A stretch of DNA of 64,000 bases from Acetobacter fabarum. GTDB lineage: Bacteria; Pseudomonadota; Alphaproteobacteria; Acetobacterales; Acetobacteraceae. The translations under genes were made by a program, and so were the position numbers. This document shows positions 1 through 9,456 of this stretch, in pieces. The notes under the pieces were generated by a model. The model was not told where the DNA came from. It saw only the letters and a list, made by a program, of their open reading frames with translations, and did not search any database. The stretch lies in NCBI RefSeq assembly GCF_011516925.1, contig NZ_WOTG01000005.1, positions 1 to 64,000 on the forward strand. Reading direction: 5' to 3'. Each line of letters opens with the position of its first letter. The stretch's first letter is position 1.

Positions 1-501
1 GGTTACGCGGCCTTCAATGTTGTCTTCCTCCATTTCTGGCGGATAGACGGGGCGCACATTGTTCAGCGGCGATGTTCCGGCCGTTGTATCGGGCGAATCA
101 TTGGGCGGTGTATCCGCAGGCGGGGCCTTTGCTGTCTGGGTTGGCGGAGCCACAGGCTGCTTGGGCGGTGTGCGGGCCACGTGCCTCATGGGTGGCTTGG
201 GGGGCGGCGGCACCTCGATCTTTGGCGGCGGAATGAACGGCGGCGGAGGCACCGTCATCACCGGCGGGGGTGGTGGAGGCGGCGGCGGCGGCGGCGGAGG
301 GGGTGGCGGCGGCAGAACGCGCGTCTGAATGGGCGGTCTGGCCGGCGGGGGCGGGCTGTCACCATTCCCCATCCCGTAGATCAGTCCCCATATGCCCAGC
401 ACATGCATGATCAGCACAAGCAGGAACGCAATCACACCAACAGCAGCACTTGCCCGAAAGGCATACTTTGCCGAACCTGGCTGCTGCTCAGGGTTACTCA
501 T
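1..501 (-). CDS. tonB: TonB energy transducer (C-terminus cut by window edge)
   Basis: The frame opens at ATG 501, five bases after a GGGAGGG ribosome site, and stays open to base 1 (167 residues seen). Residues 1-15 are a short cytoplasmic tail and about 16-42 are one hydrophobic membrane anchor. A proline-rich periplasmic spacer follows, including an unbroken run of 17 prolines and later PPPP/PPP clusters with lysines. The last visible residues (NVRPVYPPEMEEDNIEGRV) match the opening of the TonB C-terminal domain. TonB proteins, with ExbB and ExbD, transmit the proton motive force to outer-membrane receptors. No exbB or exbD is visible, but they could lie beyond the edge. The family call is firm; the receptor served is unknown. 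Confidence 0.9.
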   Translation of the reverse strand, partial: MSNPEQQPGSAKYAFRASAAVGVIAFLLVLIMHVLGIWGLIYGMGNGDSPPPPARPPIQTRVLPPPPPPPPPPPPPPPPPVMTVPPPPFIPPPKIEVPPPPKPPMRHVARTPPKQPVAPPTQTAKAPPADTPPNDSPDTTAGTSPLNNVRPVYPPEMEEDNIEGRVT

Positions 502-728
502 TCTGGCCCTCCCTCTTCAAGCCGCCAAACAAAACATCTCTGTTTCGCTTTCAGCCACGAAAAACACTCAGGAATTTTAATCTGGCCATATGGCTCAGAA
601 CCGGCACGCCTGCTGACATACCTTTATCCATTGGGTTGATTGGGCAATCTGGCACGGCAGATGTCAAGCAGGTTATATGAGAAAAGTTTGCATATGAACT
701 TTATGAAGTTAAGTACTTTATAAACACG
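502..728. other. Intergenic region upstream of tonB
   Basis: No convincing gene. It becomes AT-rich toward 680-728. Read on the minus strand it contains a TTGACA hexamer (667-662) that could be a -35 element for tonB, but no good -10 follows at the expected distance, so no promoter is called. Confidence 0.4.
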
Positions 729-765
729 AAAAAAGGCGGGCCCCTGCAAGGAGCCCGCCTTTTTT
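729..765. terminator. Bidirectional rho-independent terminator after prfB
   Basis: A GGCGGGC / GCCCGCC stem is flanked by A-run and T-run on both sides, so it works in either orientation. It lies about 40 bases beyond the prfB stop codon and closes that transcript. Confidence 0.9.
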
Positions 766-803
766 ACCATCCCGCGTAACGGACCGGACCAAACAGCCCC
801 GGC

Positions 804-1935
804 CTACTGCGCGCTGGCACTTGCCTCCGAGCGGGTTGCCCCTACGCGCATGGCCAGTGCTGCCGCCATAAATGCGTCCAGCTCCCCATCCAGAACGGCA
901 TCGGGGTTGCCGGTTTCAACACTTGTGCGCAGGTCCTTGACCATCTGGTAAGGGGCCAGAACATACGACCGTATCTGGTGCCCCCAGCCAATATCGGTCT
1001 TGGCGGCTTCAGCTTCAGCCGCTGCCGCCTCACGCCGTTGCAGTTCGGCTTCGTACATCCGTGCACGCAGCATCTGCATGGCCGTAGCGCGGTTCCTGTG
1101 CTGGGAGCGGTCTGTCTGGCACGCAACCACAATCCCGGTAGGAATATGGGTGATACGGATAGCGGAATCCGTCTTGTTCACGTGCTGACCACCCGCGCCG
1201 GAAGCACGGAAAGTGTCCACCTTCAGGTCCGCGTCATTGATTTCAATTTCAATTGAATCATCAATAACCGGGTAAACCCAGACCGATGCAAAGGACGTCT
1301 GGCGGCGGGCTGCTGCATCAAAAGGAGAAATGCGCACAAGCCGGTGCACACCTGCTTCGGTCTTCAGCCAGCCATAGGCATTGGGGCCGGAAACCAGAAT
1401 GGTTGCGGATTTAAGCCCGGCCTGTTCACCCTCCGAGCTTTCAATCAGCGTGACCTTGTAATCATGCGCTTCTGCCCAGCGGGTGTACATGCGCAGCATC
1501 ATTTCGGCCCAATCCTGCGCTTCCGTGCCACCGGCCCCTGCGTTGACTTCCAGATAGCAGTCATTGCTATCCGCCTCGCCAGAAAGCAGGCTTTCAATCT
1601 CACGCCGTTTGGCTTCTTCCGCCAAGGCGCGCAGGCTGGCCAGCCCCTCGGCCACCAGATCGGCATCCCCTTCGGCTTCGGCCATTTCGATCAGCTCGGA
1701 GGTGTCGTTCACGTTGGTTTCCAACGCCTGCACACCCTCGATCTGGTTGGCCAGAAGCGTACGCTCGCGCATCATTTTCTGCGCGGCTTCGGGGTTATTC
1801 CACAGGTCGGGGTCTTCGGCCTGGTTGTTCAGTTCCGCAAGGCGGGCTTCAGCGACATCCCAGTTAAAGATGCCTCCTCAGCAGTGCGACCGACTGCTTG
1901 ATCTGTTCGTTAAGGGCTTCTGTCTCGGCGGACAT
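804..1935 (-). CDS. prfB: Peptide chain release factor 2, made by +1 programmed frameshift
   Basis: RF2 ends translation at UGA and UAA codons. The gene is in two frames. A 23-codon leader begins at ATG 1935 ([15 protein letters not shown]...LLRRHL) and meets an in-frame TAA at 1866-1864. Skipping one base resumes at AAC 1865 and reads to 804, giving about 376 residues. The body shows the SPF stop-reading tripeptide ([13 protein letters not shown]) and the GGQ peptide-release loop ([14 protein letters not shown]). The junction [15 protein letters not shown] aligns with the usual alphaproteobacterial RF2 N-terminus (LLRRHLDWD), so both parts belong together. The gene follows mrcA on the same strand, 59 bases apart. 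The start at 1775 used by simple ORF finders would lose the N-terminal helices. Confidence 0.95.
1864..1878 (-). promoter_or_regulatory. prfB +1 recoding site with TAA stop
   Basis: Read on the minus strand: AGGAGG, CAT, CTT, TAA, C. The layout is that of the classical RF2 site (internal Shine-Dalgarno, three-base spacer, CTT slippery codon, stop, C), but the stop is TAA instead of TGA. In known systems low RF2 lets the ribosome slip at this stop, which makes RF2 autoregulated. Confidence 0.88.
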
Positions 1936-1994
1936 CGGGCCTGTTCTCCATCTGCTTTGGGGGAATTATCGTCCCATTCCGTTCTCTGCGGCCT

Positions 1995-4712
1995 TCAATA
2001 AAGGCCGCCCATGCCAATGTCACCCCCAGAAGGTGCGGGAGGGGGTGCGCTGTTGCCTTCGGCCGGGCTGGCCGCAGCCGCACCAGACGGGCCGGAACCA
2101 TTGACGCTGGCCGCCATATCGCTTTCCGAATCCGGCATGTTCTCGGCCCCTGTATCGGCGGCACTCAGCTCCTGAGCATCCACGTTGCTCAGCAGGTTGG
2201 CACTCACACCGGGGAGCTGACCGTCCTTGAACGCATCTATCGCAACACCACGGCCCGTATCGTAGCTGACCAGTGTCACGCCATCGGGGGCAGCAAAGTC
2301 GAGCTTGGGCTGGTCCTTGAGGGCCGTCTTCATCACCTTGTTCCACAACGGGCCGGCAATGGCGCCCCCCGTTTCGTTCCGTCCAAGGGACTGGGGCGTA
2401 TCAAACCCGACCCATACGACTGTCACCAGCTCAGGCGTGTAACCTGCGAACCAGGCATCGTTAAAGTTCTGGCTGGTGCCGGTTTTGCCTGCGATGGGCG
2501 TATCTATGCCCTCACCCGCCCGCACACCCGTACCGCGCCGGATAACGTCCTGCAGCATGGTCGTGATCTGGAAGGCACTCTGCTCGGATGCCGCCACGGG
2601 CCTGTCATCACGCAAAGCGGGGAGGTCCTGCGGCGTGAGCACCACAACCGACGGCTGGGGGGAAGGCTGGCCTGAGCCCGCACCACCAGCATTTGCCTGC
2701 GGTGCATCCGGGTGTATGGCGTCCACCCCATTGGCTGCGCCAGCCCCCCCGGCAGGCAGGGAAGACGCCGCAACCAGAGACAACCCGCTTGCAGGCCGCC
2801 AGATGACATGCCCATCACGGTCCTGCACATCATCAATCAGGGTCGGAGTAATCCTGCGCCCTCCGGCGGCAAGGGCGGCGTAGGCTCCGGCCTCCTTGAG
2901 CACCGTGGTTTCCACAGCACCCAGCGCTGCAGGCAGCACGTGGGGCATGCTATCCACCAGCCCGAGCTTGATGGCCGTATCCGCAACCGTGTTCATGCCC
3001 AGATGGGCGGCAAGGCGAATGGTCACAAGGTTGCGCGATTCACGCAGCGCGTCATGCAGGGACGTGGGGCCCCAGAAGTCTTTTTCGTAGTTATTGGGGT
3101 GCCATGTGCCGTAGGACACGGGGGAGTCATCAAACTCCTGAGAGGGCGATATACCCTGCTCCATGGCCTGTAGATAGACAAATGGCTTGAAGGAGGAGCC
3201 CGGCTGGCGCAGCGCCTGCGTGGCCCGGTCAAACTGCGAGGCCTGAAAAGACCACCCCCCCACCAGAGCAAGAACACGCCCCGTGCGGGCGTTCATGGTG
3301 ACAATAGCACCTTCCACAACCGGTATCTGCATCAGCGCAACACCGGACTGCCCGCTCTGGGGTTCGACCATCACAATGTCACCCGTGCGGAGGGGGCGGG
3401 CCCGGCGGACCCATGCCATATCCTTGGGCTGGATCTGCCCTGTATGGGGTTCACCCCCCTGCGCAACATTGCGGCGGACCACGCTGCCTTCCAGCCAGCC
3501 GACCTGCCCCTTGTTGCCATCCAGCACAATGGCCAGACGCCACTGGTCCAGCATACCGGCCGGAGCACTGACCGTGCGCAGGGCGCGCACCCACTCGTCC
3601 TGCGTGAGCGGCACAGGGGTATTCAGGTGCGTAACAGGGCCGTGCCAGCCACGGTGCTGGCGGTCATACGCCATAAGCCCCTGCTGCAAAATGGTCTGGG
3701 CCGCACGCTGGAGAGGCAGGTCCAGACTGGTATGCACATCCAGCCCCCCCTGCATGGTGACATCCTGACCATATTTTTCCAGCAGTTCACGCCGGACTTC
3801 CTCGGCAAACCATTCGGAGCCGGGAGCGGGGCCGGGGCGGGAATAGCTGATGCTGACAAGCGGCTCCGCCTCGGCCATACGGGCCTCGGCCTGCGTAATG
3901 GCGCCAATATCGGCCATGCGCTCCAGCACCCAGTTGCGGCGGCCCCGCGCTGCATCGGGGAAGCGGGCAGGGTTGTAATTGGTGGGCGACTTGGGCAGCG
4001 CCGCCAGAAACGCGACCTCCGCGTTATCCAGCTGGTCCAGAGGTTTGTTAAAATACGTCTGGGCAGCGGCACCAATGCCATAGGCACCGTTACCCAGATA
4101 AATTTCGTTCAGGTAAATCTCGAGGATTTTTTCTTTGGGCAGAACCTGCTCGATACGCATGGCCAGAAACGCTTCCTTGGCCTTGCGCTTGAACGAGACA
4201 GCATTGCTCCCTAGCAGCATGACGCGGGCAACCTGCTGCGTAATGGTGGACGCACCAATGGGCCTGCGCCCGCGTCCACGTGTCAGGTCGGTCAGGCCCG
4301 CGCGGATAATCGCGGCGGGGTCCACACCCTTATGGGTCCAGAACTTCTGGTCTTCCGCCGCGATAAACGCACTTTTCACCCGGTCGGGAATGGCGTTGGA
4401 GGGCACGAACACCCGCCGCTCGTCCGCCAGTTCGGCGACCAGCTGGTCATCCGATGCGTACAGGCGGCTCATGACCGGCGGCTGATAGGAGCGCAGGCCA
4501 TCCACTGTTGGCAGGTCGGCCACAATACTCTGGTATTGCGACCACACCACCACGGCCCCGCCAGCACTGCCCACCAGCAGCACGGCCGCAGCCGTGCCCA
4601 GCAGCATACGCCATTGGCGAAAGCGCGGCCTGCCTAACAAAAAGGACCGTGTTGTATCCCGGTCATGGGGGGGGGAAGAATCCGGATCACCAGAAGGTGG
4701 AGTGCGTGTCAT
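1995..4712 (-). CDS. mrcA: Penicillin-binding protein 1A, bifunctional glycosyltransferase/transpeptidase
   Basis: Class A PBP (905 residues) that polymerises and cross-links peptidoglycan in the periplasm. A cytoplasmic tail of about 35 residues leads into one membrane anchor (about 37-57). The GT51 domain shows AAEDQKFWTHKGVD, GASTITQQVARVML and EIYLNEIYLGNGAYGIGAA. The transpeptidase domain shows the SxxK nucleophile motif in PGSSFKPF, SRN (SxN) and GKTGTSQNFNDAWFAGYT (KTG). A low-complexity Ser/Ala/Gly/Pro-rich tail ends in GDIGMGGLY. Length agrees with alphaproteobacterial PBP1A. It is followed by prfB, an arrangement often seen in this class. Confidence 0.95.
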   Translation of the reverse strand: MTRTPPSGDPDSSPPHDRDTTRSFLLGRPRFRQWRMLLGTAAAVLLVGSAGGAVVVWSQYQSIVADLPTVDGLRSYQPPVMSRLYASDDQLVAELADERRVFVPSNAIPDRVKSAFIAAEDQKFWTHKGVDPAAIIRAGLTDLTRGRGRRPIGASTITQQVARVMLLGSNAVSFKRKAKEAFLAMRIEQVLPKEKILEIYLNEIYLGNGAYGIGAAAQTYFNKPLDQLDNAEVAFLAALPKSPTNYNPARFPDAARGRRNWVLERMADIGAITQAEARMAEAEPLVSISYSRPGPAPGSEWFAEEVRRELLEKYGQDVTMQGGLDVHTSLDLPLQRAAQTILQQGLMAYDRQHRGWHGPVTHLNTPVPLTQDEWVRALRTVSAPAGMLDQWRLAIVLDGNKGQVGWLEGSVVRRNVAQGGEPHTGQIQPKDMAWVRRARPLRTGDIVMVEPQSGQSGVALMQIPVVEGAIVTMNARTGRVLALVGGWSFQASQFDRATQALRQPGSSFKPFVYLQAMEQGISPSQEFDDSPVSYGTWHPNNYEKDFWGPTSLHDALRESRNLVTIRLAAHLGMNTVADTAIKLGLVDSMPHVLPAALGAVETTVLKEAGAYAALAAGGRRITPTLIDDVQDRDGHVIWRPASGLSLVAASSLPAGGAGAANGVDAIHPDAPQANAGGAGSGQPSPQPSVVVLTPQDLPALRDDRPVAASEQSAFQITTMLQDVIRRGTGVRAGEGIDTPIAGKTGTSQNFNDAWFAGYTPELVTVVWVGFDTPQSLGRNETGGAIAGPLWNKVMKTALKDQPKLDFAAPDGVTLVSYDTGRGVAIDAFKDGQLPGVSANLLSNVDAQELSAADTGAENMPDSESDMAASVNGSGPSGAAAASPAEGNSAPPPAPSGGDIGMGGLY

Positions 4713-4820
4713 ACCGGTCCTTTATCATTCCCATATTCTGTCGTCTCCTCGCCATTGCCATTCTCTTTACAATCGTGGCGGAATTCCGACCTGTGCTCCA
4801 AACCCTGACAGACCCGGCTT

Positions 4821-5900
4821 TTACGCCTGACCCAGCAGTTCACCCAATATGCGCGCTGTATAGTCCACCACGGGCACAACACGCCCGTAATTTATGCGCG
4901 TTGGGCCAATAACGCCTATGGCCCCGACAATCCTGTTGGCCTCGTTTCTGGCCGGAGCCATGACAACGGACATGCCAGTGGTACCAAACAGGCCACTTTC
5001 CGCGCCAATAAAGATGCGCACCCCTTCCGAACTTTCAACCAGTTCCAGCAGACGCAGCATTGTCTCCTGCGCTTCCAGCCGGTCAAACAGGGTCTGGATG
5101 GCAACAAGACGCTCCTGCCCGTCCACATCGGCCAGCAGGCGGGACTGGCCACGCACGATCAGCGTGCCGCCACTTTCCCCCCGCTCGGTGTTCCAGATCG
5201 CCAGACCACTCTCCACCACCTCGGCGGTCAGGCTGTTCAGCACCGTGCGGTTTTCGCTCATTTCCGCCCCTACGCGGTGGCGCAGGTCGGGCAGGGATGC
5301 CCCCATGGCGCGCGCGTTCAGGTAATTGGCAGCCTCCACCAGCGCAGAGGGAGGAGTCCCGGCCGGGATTTCGATCACCCGGTTTTCCACATGTCCATCC
5401 GCCCCCACCAGCACCACAAGGGCACGGTTACCACCCAGCGCCACGAACTCTATGTGCTTGATCCCGCCCTCACCCTTGGGGGCCACAACCAGCCCCGCCG
5501 CATCGGACATGCCTGCGAGCAGGGAGGATGCCTCGGTCAACGTATCCTGCAAGGAGCGTCCGTGCGCTTCCAGCGAATGGCCGATGACCTTCTGCTCATC
5601 TTCGGAGAGCGCACCAAACTGGAGCAGCCCATCCACAAACAGACGCAGCCCTTTTTCCGTTGGCAGGCGGCCTGCCGATGTATGCGGGGAAAACAGCAGA
5701 CCCGCCTCGGTCAGGGAGACCATGACATTGCGGATTGTTGCGGGGGAAAGCGGCTGCCCCAACCGGCGTGAAAGAGTGCGCGACCCCACGGGTTCGCCAC
5801 TGGCCATGTATTCTTCCACAATCTCGCGCAGGATGTTGGCGGAGCGTCCATCCAGTTCGGGAGGTAGCATTGCTTGGGCGGGCAACAGGCCACGCTTCAT
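4821..5900 (-). CDS. hrcA: Heat-inducible transcription repressor HrcA
   Basis: HrcA represses chaperone genes by binding CIRCE operators. The 359-residue protein has an N-terminal winged helix (about 15-85: SANILREIVEEYMASGEPVG, LGQPLSPATIRNVMVSLTEA, SPHTSAGRLPTEKG) and the C-terminal HrcA domain ending in GVIGPTRINYGRVVPVVDYT. An AAAGGAG ribosome site precedes the ATG by ten bases. It diverges from rph. I found no CIRCE inverted repeat (TTAGCACTC-N9-GAGTGCTAA) in the divergent region or elsewhere in the window, so autoregulation is not supported here; grpE and dnaK are not in view. Confidence 0.95.
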   Translation of the reverse strand: MKRGLLPAQAMLPPELDGRSANILREIVEEYMASGEPVGSRTLSRRLGQPLSPATIRNVMVSLTEAGLLFSPHTSAGRLPTEKGLRLFVDGLLQFGALSEDEQKVIGHSLEAHGRSLQDTLTEASSLLAGMSDAAGLVVAPKGEGGIKHIEFVALGGNRALVVLVGADGHVENRVIEIPAGTPPSALVEAANYLNARAMGASLPDLRHRVGAEMSENRTVLNSLTAEVVESGLAIWNTERGESGGTLIVRGQSRLLADVDGQERLVAIQTLFDRLEAQETMLRLLELVESSEGVRIFIGAESGLFGTTGMSVVMAPARNEANRIVGAIGVIGPTRINYGRVVPVVDYTARILGELLGQA

Positions 5901-6024
5901 GGCTCTCAGGCTCCTTTGGGCGGTCTGATAAGCGATTATAACGGCTTATTGCCGGTTTTACTCCTGCCAAAAGCATTTTATGTGCAGGCGCAACCCTTTG
6001 TTATTGTTTTGCAGGAGCAGCAGC

Positions 6025-6753
6025 ATGCGTCCATCAGGCCGACAGGCCGGGCAGATGCGCCCGATTATTATAGAAACCGGCTTTTCCCGCCATGCGGAAG
6101 GCTCTGCCCTTATCCGCATTGGTGGCACAGAGGTCCTGTGCACCGCCAGTGTGGAAAACCGTGTTCCCCCTTTCCTACGCGGCAAGGGTAGCGGGTGGGT
6201 TACGGCGGAATATGGCATGTTGCCCCGCGCCACCCATGCCCGCGGCAACCGTGAGGCCGCACGGGGCAAGCAGTCAGGCCGCACGCAGGAAATCCAGCGC
6301 CTGATCGGCCGCTCCCTGCGCGCGGTTACGGACCTTAAGGCCCTTGGCGAACTCTGCATTACACTGGATTGCGATGTGCTGAACGCCGATGGCGGCACGC
6401 GCTGTGCCTCCATTACCGGCGCGTGGGTGGCCCTCCGTCTGGCCCTTGGCAAGCTGGTCGCCAACCGCGTGCTGCAACGCATGCCACTAACCGGGCAGGT
6501 CGCTGCCGTATCCTGCGGGCTGACCAGTGCCGGCGCCGTGCTGGACCTTGACTACACGGAAGACAGCGCCGCACTGGCCGACACCAACTTTGTGCTCAGC
6601 GCTGATAACCGTATTGTGGAAATTCAGGCCTCGGCCGAACATGCCCCCTTTAGCGAGGATGCCTTTAACTCCCTGTTCGCCCTTGCCCGCAAAGGTGCAG
6701 GCGAACTGTTTGAAGCCCAGTTGACTGCCGTCAACACAGCAGAGCAGCCCTGA
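6025..6753 (+). CDS. rph: Ribonuclease PH
   Basis: Phosphate-dependent 3'-5' exoribonuclease that trims tRNA 3' ends. ATG 6025 is chosen because AGGAG lies seven bases upstream and the product (242 residues) begins with the family pattern MRPSGR...[10 protein letters not shown]. Signature stretches include [72 protein letters not shown] and the C-terminal [19 protein letters not shown]. rdgB starts two bases after the stop, so the two are one transcription unit, as commonly seen. Confidence 0.96.
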   Translation: MRPSGRQAGQMRPIIIETGFSRHAEGSALIRIGGTEVLCTASVENRVPPFLRGKGSGWVTAEYGMLPRATHARGNREAARGKQSGRTQEIQRLIGRSLRAVTDLKALGELCITLDCDVLNADGGTRCASITGAWVALRLALGKLVANRVLQRMPLTGQVAAVSCGLTSAGAVLDLDYTEDSAALADTNFVLSADNRIVEIQASAEHAPFSEDAFNSLFALARKGAGELFEAQLTAVNTAEQP

Positions 6754-6755
6754 AC

Positions 6756-7355
6756 ATGACCAACCCCACCCTTAAATCCGGCGACAGGCTGGTGCTTGCC
6801 ACGCATAACGCAGGCAAGCTGGCCGAATTTTCCGCCCTTATGGCGGAGTTTGGCATTACCGTACTCTCCGCCGGGGAATTGAACCTGCCCGAACCGGAGG
6901 AAACCGCCACAACCTTTGCCGGTAATGCCGCCATCAAGGCGCTGGCAGCCGCCCGTGCCGCCAACCTGCCAGCACTGGCCGATGATTCGGGCCTGTGCGT
7001 GAGTGCTCTGGGGGGTGCGCCGGGTATTTACTCCGCCCGCTGGGCTGGCCCGGACAAGGACTTTAACGCCGCCATGGCCCGGATTGAGGAAGGCATCGGG
7101 CAGGACGAACGCAATGCGTGGTTTATCTGCGTGCTCTGCCTTGCCTTCCCCGATGGGCGCACATTCAGCTTTGAAGGGCGGATTGACGGGCAGATTGTCT
7201 GGCCCCCACGTGGCGCCAACGGCCACGGATATGACCCGATTTTTGAACCCGAAAACCAGACCCGCAGCTTTGCGGAAATGACGGATGAGCAGAAAAACGC
7301 CATCAGCCACCGTGCCCGCGCATTTGCGGCCTTCCGCAAGGCCTGTCTGGACTAA
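6756..7355 (+). CDS. rdgB: Non-canonical purine NTP pyrophosphatase (Ham1/RdgB)
   Basis: Hydrolyses dITP, dXTP and ITP to monophosphates, keeping deaminated purines out of DNA and RNA. The 199-residue protein shows the family marks [20 protein letters not shown] (substrate-binding start), [34 protein letters not shown] (catalytic Asp), [23 protein letters not shown] and the C-terminal ISHRARAF. Full length for the family. Translation is probably coupled to rph because only two bases separate them. A terminator follows 12 bases downstream. Confidence 0.96.
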   Translation: MTNPTLKSGDRLVLATHNAGKLAEFSALMAEFGITVLSAGELNLPEPEETATTFAGNAAIKALAAARAANLPALADDSGLCVSALGGAPGIYSARWAGPDKDFNAAMARIEEGIGQDERNAWFICVLCLAFPDGRTFSFEGRIDGQIVWPPRGANGHGYDPIFEPENQTRSFAEMTDEQKNAISHRARAFAAFRKACLD

Positions 7356-7367
7356 GGCATAGTCCAT

Positions 7368-7402
7368 AAAAAAATAACGCCCTTGTGGGGCGCTATTTTT
7401 TT
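7368..7402. terminator. Bidirectional terminator between rdgB and rpsA
   Basis: A hairpin with CGCCC/GGGCG core extended by A-T pairs across one mismatch, with A-run on the left and T-run on the right, lies between two convergent genes. A second weaker hairpin (AACCGGG...CCCGGTT followed by T) lies at 7425-7457. Confidence 0.8.
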
Positions 7403-7460
7403 GCATGGCAAATGATTTTGCCAAACCGGGATGGCGCAAACCACCCCGGTTTTTTTATGC

Positions 7461-9173
7461 TCAGTCTTCGGTGTTACGGCGACGGATCGCTGCACCCAGA
7501 ATATCACCAAGCGATGCACCGCTATCTGCGGAGCCGTATTCGTTGATAGCCTGCTTGTCTTCTTCCACTTCGCGGCCCTTGATGGTCAGGGCAACTTTGC
7601 GGGATGCACGGTCAACGGACACAACCTTGGCGTCCACACGTTCGCCAACGGCGAAGCGTTCGGGGCGCTGTTCGGCTTTGTCACGAGCCAGTTCCGCACG
7701 ACGGATGAAGCCGCTCAGAACGTCGTCAACCTTCACTTCAATGCCGTTGGTCTGCACAGCGGTCACGATGCAGGTAACGATCGTGCCCTTCTGGATGCTG
7801 GCCAGCGCATCGGCTGCCGGATCTTCCTGAAGCTGCTTGATGCCCAGGGAGATACGTTCTTTTTCCACGTCCACGTCCAGAACCTTGGCTTTTACAACCT
7901 GGCCCTTTTCGTAGTTCTTCATGGCTTCTTCGCCAGCTTCGTCCCAGGACAGATCGGACATGTGAACCATGCCGTCGATGTCTGCGGACAGGCCGATGAA
8001 CAGGCCGAATTCCGTAATGTTGCGGATTTCGCCTTCCACGGTGGAGCCAACCTTGTGTTCTTCGGCGAACTGTTCCCAAGGATTGCGCTGAACCTGCTTC
8101 AGACCCAGGGAGATGCGGCGCTTGGAGCTGTCCACATCCAGAACCATCACGTCCACTTCCTGAGAGGTCGCAACGATTTTGCCGGGGTGGACGTTCTTTT
8201 TCGTCCAGGACATTTCGGAAACGTGCACCAGACCTTCAACACCGGGTTCCAGCTCAACGAATGCGCCGTAATCGGTAATGTTGGTCACGCGGCCCGTAAA
8301 GCGAGCGCCCGGCGGGTACTTAAGTGCCACATTTTCCCACGGATCAGCTTCAAGCTGCTTCATGCCAAGGGAGATGCGCTGCGTTTCGGGGTTGAAGCGG
8401 ATCACCTGCACGCGTACCGGCTGGCCGATCTGCAGTGCTTCGGAGGGGTGGTTGATGCGCTTCCATGCGATGTCGGTCACATGCAGCAGGCCGTCAACGC
8501 CGCCCAGATCAACGAACGCACCGTAATCGGTGATGTTCTTGACCACGCCATCAAGGATCATGCCTTCGGTCAGGCCCTGGATCAGTTCGCTGCGCTGTTC
8601 AGCACGCGTTTCTTCCAGAACGGCACGACGGGAGACAACGATGTTGCCACGTGCACGGTCCATCTTCAGAATCTGGAACGGCTGGGGCACACCCATCAGC
8701 GGGCCGACGTCACGCACGGGGCGGATGTCCACCTGGCTGCCGGGAAGGAACGCCATGGCGCCGCCCAGATCAACCGTAAAGCCACCTTTAACGCGGCCAT
8801 AGATGGTGCCGTTAACGCGCTGGTTGGCTTCGAAAGCTTTTTCGAGGCTGGTCCAGGCTTCTTCACGGCGTGCTTTTTCGCGGGAGAGAACGATGCTGCC
8901 GTCGCGGTCTTCGTAACGCTCGACGTACAGTTCGATCACATCGCCCGGCTGCACTTCAGGCTTGACGCCCGGAGGTGCGAATTCACGCAGGGAAACGCGG
9001 CCTTCGCTCTTCAGGCCGACGTCAACAATGGCGTAGTCGTCGGTCAGACGAACAACGCGACCGCGAACAACGGACCCGTCAAAGCCGGAATCGCGGCCAA
9101 GGGTCTCATCAAGAAGGGCGGCAAAATCTTCGCCACGGAAGTGATCCGTGGTCTGGGTGGTGGCTGAAGCCAT
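7461..9173 (-). CDS. rpsA: 30S ribosomal protein S1
   Basis: S1 holds mRNA on the 30S subunit during initiation. I chose ATG 9173 (MASATTQTTDHFRGEDF), 570 residues; the open frame extends 34 codons further but that part does not look like S1. Repeated S1/OB-fold units are visible by their recurring pattern (GRVVRLTDDYAIVDVGLKSE, GVVKNITDYGAFVDLGGVDG, GRVTNITDYGAFVELEPGVE, GEIRNITEFGLFIGLSADID and a last degenerate copy), giving six as in E. coli. It is third in the order aroA-cmk-rpsA. A hairpin after cmk suggests rpsA also has its own promoter in the 9174-9315 leader. Confidence 0.96.
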   Translation of the reverse strand: MASATTQTTDHFRGEDFAALLDETLGRDSGFDGSVVRGRVVRLTDDYAIVDVGLKSEGRVSLREFAPPGVKPEVQPGDVIELYVERYEDRDGSIVLSREKARREEAWTSLEKAFEANQRVNGTIYGRVKGGFTVDLGGAMAFLPGSQVDIRPVRDVGPLMGVPQPFQILKMDRARGNIVVSRRAVLEETRAEQRSELIQGLTEGMILDGVVKNITDYGAFVDLGGVDGLLHVTDIAWKRINHPSEALQIGQPVRVQVIRFNPETQRISLGMKQLEADPWENVALKYPPGARFTGRVTNITDYGAFVELEPGVEGLVHVSEMSWTKKNVHPGKIVATSQEVDVMVLDVDSSKRRISLGLKQVQRNPWEQFAEEHKVGSTVEGEIRNITEFGLFIGLSADIDGMVHMSDLSWDEAGEEAMKNYEKGQVVKAKVLDVDVEKERISLGIKQLQEDPAADALASIQKGTIVTCIVTAVQTNGIEVKVDDVLSGFIRRAELARDKAEQRPERFAVGERVDAKVVSVDRASRKVALTIKGREVEEDKQAINEYGSADSGASLGDILGAAIRRRNTED

Positions 9174-9315
9174 GTGGTACCGTAAATCCTGAGCCCGCCA
9201 GCAACATGCGTGCAGGCTGTTCCTGCGCACCGCAAACTGCGGCACGACTTGCCCGACGGAACGGATGGGTAGCAATACCCCCCGCTTTTTGGGTCAGGCC
9301 AGACTGTTATCCAGA

Positions 9316-9341
9316 AAAACCCGCCATCGGGGCGGATTTCT
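9316..9341 (-). terminator. Terminator-like hairpin between cmk and rpsA
   Basis: On the minus strand AAATCCGCC pairs with GGCGGGTTT (one T-G wobble) around a five-base loop and runs into TTTTT. It stands about 115 bases after cmk and 140 before rpsA, so it could attenuate read-through into rpsA. The 283-base cmk-rpsA spacer holds no other gene. Confidence 0.55.
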
Positions 9342-9456
9342 GTTTGCACAGAGAACACCTGACCCCGGTTTGTCAACTTAAAGCGCCATCCATCACGCAA
9401 ATGGGGGGCAAAAAATGCGCAACCACGGCTTGCGCCCCCTGTACGGGGGTCCGCAC

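Noticed and set aside
59-639. Glycine- and arginine-rich plus-strand open frames at the window start
   Set aside because: They are the antisense of the tonB proline-rich spacer, where GGC/GGN repeats mirror CCG codons.
5901-6024. CIRCE operator expected near hrcA
   Set aside because: No TTAGCACTC/GAGTGCTAA inverted repeat is present in the divergent hrcA-rph region.
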